From assembly GCF_012939995.1 (NCBI RefSeq), contig NZ_SPMZ01000011.1, forward strand, positions 1,662-65,661: a stretch of DNA of 64,000 bases. Direction: 5' to 3'. Positions 60,487 through 64,000 of the stretch are shown here, in pieces. Below the pieces are notes generated by a model. The model made no database searches. It was not told the DNA's origin and saw nothing but the letters and a program-made list of their open reading frames with translations. The first letter of the stretch is position 1. Every line of letters starts with the position of its first letter. A program made the translations under genes and the position numbers. This DNA is from Candidatus Competibacter phosphatis (GTDB lineage: Bacteria; Pseudomonadota; Gammaproteobacteria; Competibacterales; Competibacteraceae).

Positions 60487-62911
60487 ATGCGTATTGTCCT
60501 ACGATCCCTTTCCCACCCCAAACTCGACCTCCTGAGCATCGCCGACGAGCTTTGCTTGATCGGCCGCGACACCCCCCCCCTTTGCTTCCGTCAGGGTCGC
60601 GGAAAGTACCGGGCTGGCGGTTCAACACGCCTGCATCTTTCGAAAGGACAAAGAGTTTTATCTGATCGATTTCGGCACTGGTGGCGCTACTTTGCATAAT
60701 GATCGAGCGCTACCGCCGAAATATCCCACCAAGATCGCTGTCAATGATGAACTCGGGTTTGCCGGCATTTTCAAGTTTCGAGTGGAACGCGACAGCCGAG
60801 GCGAACGCGAGACTGTGTCCCCCCCGATGGCGCCGGTACAACTGGCCCTGCTGCCGGCACCCGACAGCGTCACCGGCGAAGCCATCGCCATCCATGGTGT
60901 TCCCCCGCTCCTGATCGGCCGCGACATGCTGTTGTCGGCGCCGGTTGAAGACGCCAATGCCATTCCCGCCGCCATCAAGCCGCTCTCCCGCTGTCACGCC
61001 TTATTGTTTCTCAGGGGCAACAGCCTGCATGTGATGGATCTGGGCAGCACCAATGGCACCTGGCGTGGCACGGAGCGGATTCCGCCCTATACCGCATTAC
61101 CGGTCGGTGAGGGCAACACCTTGGCCTTTGGCACACTTCGGCTGAGTTATACGGTACAGATTCGGCGAACCGACGATGCGCATGCGGCGAACCAGGAACC
61201 CGACATCGAGGAAACGGCCAGTTCATCGGGGATCTATGCCGTTGGCAGGACTGTTTATATCAAGAAGGGAGCCAATTCGTTCCTGAAAATGCTGGCCGAT
61301 CACCTTGACGAAACTCCCGCCGAACCGGTCAAAGAAAAAGCCAACCTTGCGACTCCCGCCAACCCAAAACCCATGGGCAAGGCTCGGGCGTTTATCCGGG
61401 AACTACAATCAGCCCTTGGCAACGAACGGCCACGCCACCGGGCCTGGCTGGCGGGGGGTAGCATCGCCGTCATATTGGCCGTGGTGGCACTGTACCTCCA
61501 TAACGCGCCGCAGCGGGAAATCAAGGCGCTGCTCAAACACGGGGACTATCGCACCGGCCTGCTCCAGGCCAGCGAATACCTGAGCCAGCACCCCGGCGAC
61601 GCCGAGATGTCGACCATGGCCTTGCAAGCGCTGGTCAAGGAAACCGTGCCCGGCTGGCAGGCGGAAATCGAAGCCGGCCATTTCACCGCCGCCGCCGATC
61701 GACTGCGGACAATCCAGGGTCAGACCATACCGGAAAGTGGGGTGTTGCTGGGACTGTTGGAATGGATCGGCGACCTGCAAAATTTCCTGGGCGAACGCGG
61801 TGGTCGCGATGCGCCACTCAAGCTGTTTCAGGACGAGCAAGCCATCTCCACCTTATTGGAGCGTTGGAACGCCGTCGCCCGGGACTATGAATTGCTATCG
61901 CTCAAGATTGCCGACTGGGTGCCCGATTTTCAAAACCTGCGTCGACGGGTGCTGAGCCAACAACGCCTGCTGCGCAACGAGCAAGCAGTCTATCTGAAAG
62001 CTATCGCTACCCTCGAACAATCCTTGCGCCAGAAGTTGACGCAGGGCGACACCGATGAAGCATTGGCATCTCTGGAACGCTTCGCGCTGCAATATCCGAG
62101 GATTGTCGGTCTGGCGCCGTTGCGCGCGGATATCGCCCAGTTCGAGACACTGCAACGTGCCATCCAGAATCAAGATATGGGCAACCTGCTGGATTGGCGC
62201 GAGGTTGCTTTCACCACGCCCTGGGTACGCGAGACCGCGACTCAATGGTTGGAGGAACAACTACCTCCCGCCGAGGTGCTGGAACACTACCAAACGGCGC
62301 TGGCCGCCTGGAAGGTCGGCAATGTTCGGCAGGCCATTGCCCTGTTGAAACCGTTGCTTCGGGAACGAGGTGGTCTGATCGTCGCGGCCAAGCTGGAACA
62401 CTTCCAGCAGGTGGCGGACGCTTTCGAGCAGTTACCGGCCGCTCGGGGGCAGTCGGATTACGGCGAACGCCTACTGGAGCTGAACCATGCGCTGCATCCC
62501 AGCGAGGATCGTTTTTTCCTGGACGCCCTCGCCGAGGATTTGCGTCTCCAGCGCCAAACGCTAGCCGCCCGGGCCAAGACCCTGTTTCAACAGGCCACCA
62601 GCCACTGGGAGGAATATCGGCGGCGTGGCGGCATCAGTGGCCTGATGCGCCTGGAACAAACCGTTTCCTCATCCTTCAAGCAGCAGACCCGGCGCTTGGC
62701 GCAAGCCTACGAAGCCGCCAGCGCCGGCGCGCGAATTTACGATCTGTTGCGCCAAGACTATCCTGAAACGACGCGCAAGCTGTACGAAGACATCCTGGCC
62801 GAAACCAGACGCCAGCGACAATCCCTCGCCGATCTCCGGCTGGTGATGAAATCCACCCTGCTGGACGCCAAACTGCAACTGTTGCCGGACCCACGGACCT
62901 TGTCGCCATGA
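60487..62911 (+). CDS. Membrane protein with two FHA domains, frame broken in a C9 run
   Basis: About 807 residues after correction. The N-terminal 70 codons and the rest lie in different frames; removing one C from C9 at 60572-60580 joins them into a first FHA-like domain (LIGRD ... QHACIFRKDKEFYLIDFGTG). A second FHA domain follows (LIGRDMLLSAPV, LSRCHALLFL, VMDLGSTNGTW). Then come a linker, one TM (AWLAGGSIAVILAVVALYL), and a large periplasmic helical region with TPR-like repeats. FHA domains bind phosphothreonine, so cytoplasmic kinase signalling is suggested, but no Ser/Thr kinase is in the window. The end overlaps the HlyD start by four bases (ATGA). Confidence 0.78.
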
Positions 62912-64000
62912 TCGCTACCCACGACGCCAAATCCCACCCGAATGCCATGCTCGGCGAACAAAGCATGGAAGGGATCGAAATTCTTGCCGCCGAGCCCTCG
63001 CGCTTGATTCGCGTCATGATCGCCTTGCTGGCCACCTTGCTGCTGGTGGCGCTGGCCTGGTCGTTTTTTCGGCAAAGTGGGCGTGATCGTCAAAGCCCAG
63101 GGCCAACTGGGGCCGGAAGCCGACGAGCGACTGCTGTTCGCGCCCATCGAAGGACAACTGAACGACCTCTACATCGTCGAAGGCGTGCCGGTCGCCGCCG
63201 GCGACGTGGTGGCGCGGGTCAACGCGCTGGGAGCCATGCAACTGGCGGCCAGCGCGCTGATGGCGCAGCTCAAGCTGCAATCGACCGAAGCCGCTTTCCG
63301 AACCTTTCCCGTGCAGAAACAGGCGATGGAAAAGGGCATCGAACTGATCCAGTTTCAGATCGAGAGCGCCGAGGAGGTCGACGATCGGCGCATTTCCCAA
63401 GGCATGACCCAACTGGCCGCCGACCAGCGGCTCAAGCTCGAACGGGCCCGGCTGAAGCTGGACGGCGCCCAGGATGCCCTGACTTTCACCCGCAACGATT
63501 ACGAGAAGCATCGCCGCTTGTTCGAATCCCCGGGCGGCGGCGGTATCGCCCGCTCCAAGGTCGAGGAAAAATTCAAGGAATACCAAGGCAAGATCGCCGA
63601 ATTCGAGATTGCCAAGAACGAGCTGTCCGAATTCGAAGTCAAGCTGAACGAGGAATACGCCAAGCGCCAGGAAGAGCTGAAGGCGCGTTCGGAGCGCTTG
63701 CTGCAATACTATGCCCAGTTGGAAGAACGCAAGGCCCAGCTCGCCAACGCCGAACGGGAAAACCAGGTCTCGCTCAAGCTGGCTCGGGCGGAAGCCTCCG
63801 CCGCCGCCCAGATCAGCTTCGACGACATCGACGAGAACAACCTGCTGCTCATCAAGGCGCCGGTGGCCGGGGTCGTCACCCGGATCGGCGTCACTCAGCC
63901 CGGCGCCAAGATCGATCCCAAGGCACCCATCGCCGGCATTGCCCCGGCCGACGCCCGGACGGTGCTGCATGTCGAAATCCTGGAACAGGATCGCGCCTTT
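62908..64000 (+). CDS. HlyD-family membrane-fusion protein, 3' end outside window, frame broken in a T6 run
   Basis: The ATG at 62908 begins MIATHDAKSHPN, then a TM (VMIALLATLLLVALAWSFF). One extra T in T6 (63064-63069) shifts the frame. The corrected protein continues GKVGVIVKAQGQLGPEADER, then the biotinyl-lipoyl half-motif FAPIEGQLNDLYIVEGVPVA, a long coiled coil (about 80-270), and the second half-motif IKAPVAGVVTRIGVTQPG, running off the right edge. This is the periplasmic adaptor of a type I-like exporter, working with the NodT-type OMF upstream. An ABC transporter, perhaps with a C39 peptidase, is expected just beyond the window. Confidence 0.85.
   Translation, partial: MIATHDAKSHPNAMLGEQSMEGIEILAAEPSRLIRVMIALLATLLLVALAWSFFRQSGRDRQSPGPTGAGSRRATAVRAHRRTTERPLHRRRRAGRRRRRGGAGQRAGSHATGGQRADGAAQAAIDRSRFPNLSRAETGDGKGHRTDPVSDRERRGGRRSAHFPRHDPTGRRPAAQARTGPAEAGRRPGCPDFHPQRLREASPLVRIPGRRRYRPLQGRGKIQGIPRQDRRIRDCQERAVRIRSQAERGIRQAPGRAEGAFGALAAILCPVGRTQGPARQRRTGKPGLAQAGSGGSLRRRPDQLRRHRREQPAAHQGAGGRGRHPDRRHSARRQDRSQGTHRRHCPGRRPDGAACRNPGTGSRL

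Overview
The window is GC-rich bacterial chromosome with gammaproteobacterial gene content and order: rplU-rpmA-obgE-proB on one strand with ispB and a tRNA-Pro on the other, aspS-nudB, apaH-folA, aerobic hemF, YajD, Tag and a RarD/EAL-GGDEF pair. No marker names the genus. An oversized glycogen branching enzyme and a 2-oxoacid:ferredoxin oxidoreductase would suit a glycogen-accumulating wastewater gammaproteobacterium of the Competibacter type, but that is inference. Several AT-rich islands (about 26.7-28.1, 35.6-36.4, 39.9-41.0, 45.1-45.3 and 47.8-50.2 kb) stand out from the background.

Layout. 0-1.6 kb: 5' part of a P-type ATPase fused to a LysM-like envelope module. 1.8-3.7 kb: YajD, ferredoxin, YbbN/CnoX. 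3.7-7.5 kb: TPR protein, XPB-like helicase and DUF790/Bax1-like nuclease, resembling the archaeal XPB-Bax1 repair pair. 7.7-18.4 kb: FecR protein, CHASE2 cyclase, DUF2845, RarD with an EAL-GGDEF protein, DUF1499 lipoprotein, AIM24 protein and a TerD-AIM24 fusion. 18.4-22.6 kb: proB, obgE, rpmA, rplU, ispB, tRNA-Pro. 23.5-26.6 kb: ferritin-like protein and KorB/KorA. 27-30.6 kb: HEPN-like gene, MaoC-like protein, HH-motif protein, Tag, methyltransferase. 30.8-35.1 kb: 1154-residue GlgB and a Spy-like protein. 35.2-37.1 kb: integrase debris, a RAMA-domain gene followed by an integron-type attC site, Uma2 nuclease. 37.2-42.9 kb: two two-component systems. 42.9-50.2 kb: secreted proteins, DUF2789, HemF, an L,D-transpeptidase-like protein with an overlapping membrane protein, a sigma-54-driven sRNA candidate, heme-sensor and DUF4388 genes. 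50.6-58.3 kb: aspS, nudB, mprF, acvB, apaH, folA in tight succession. 58.3-64 kb: a double-glycine-leader peptide divergent from an exporter-like operon (NodT-type OMF, tandem-FHA membrane protein, HlyD adaptor).

The best candidates for undescribed biology are the FHA-containing peptide exporter locus, the LysM-P-type ATPase fusion, the GlgB with an extra half-enzyme, the RAMA cassette with a lone attC site, and the sigma-54 sRNA.

Quality note: at least fourteen single-base indels, nearly all in homopolymer runs, break eight genes (yajD, CHASE2 cyclase, HEPN gene, hybrid kinase, heme sensor, mprF, FHA protein, HlyD). Most are more likely sequencing or assembly errors than true mutations, so those genes are given at full span with the breaks noted.
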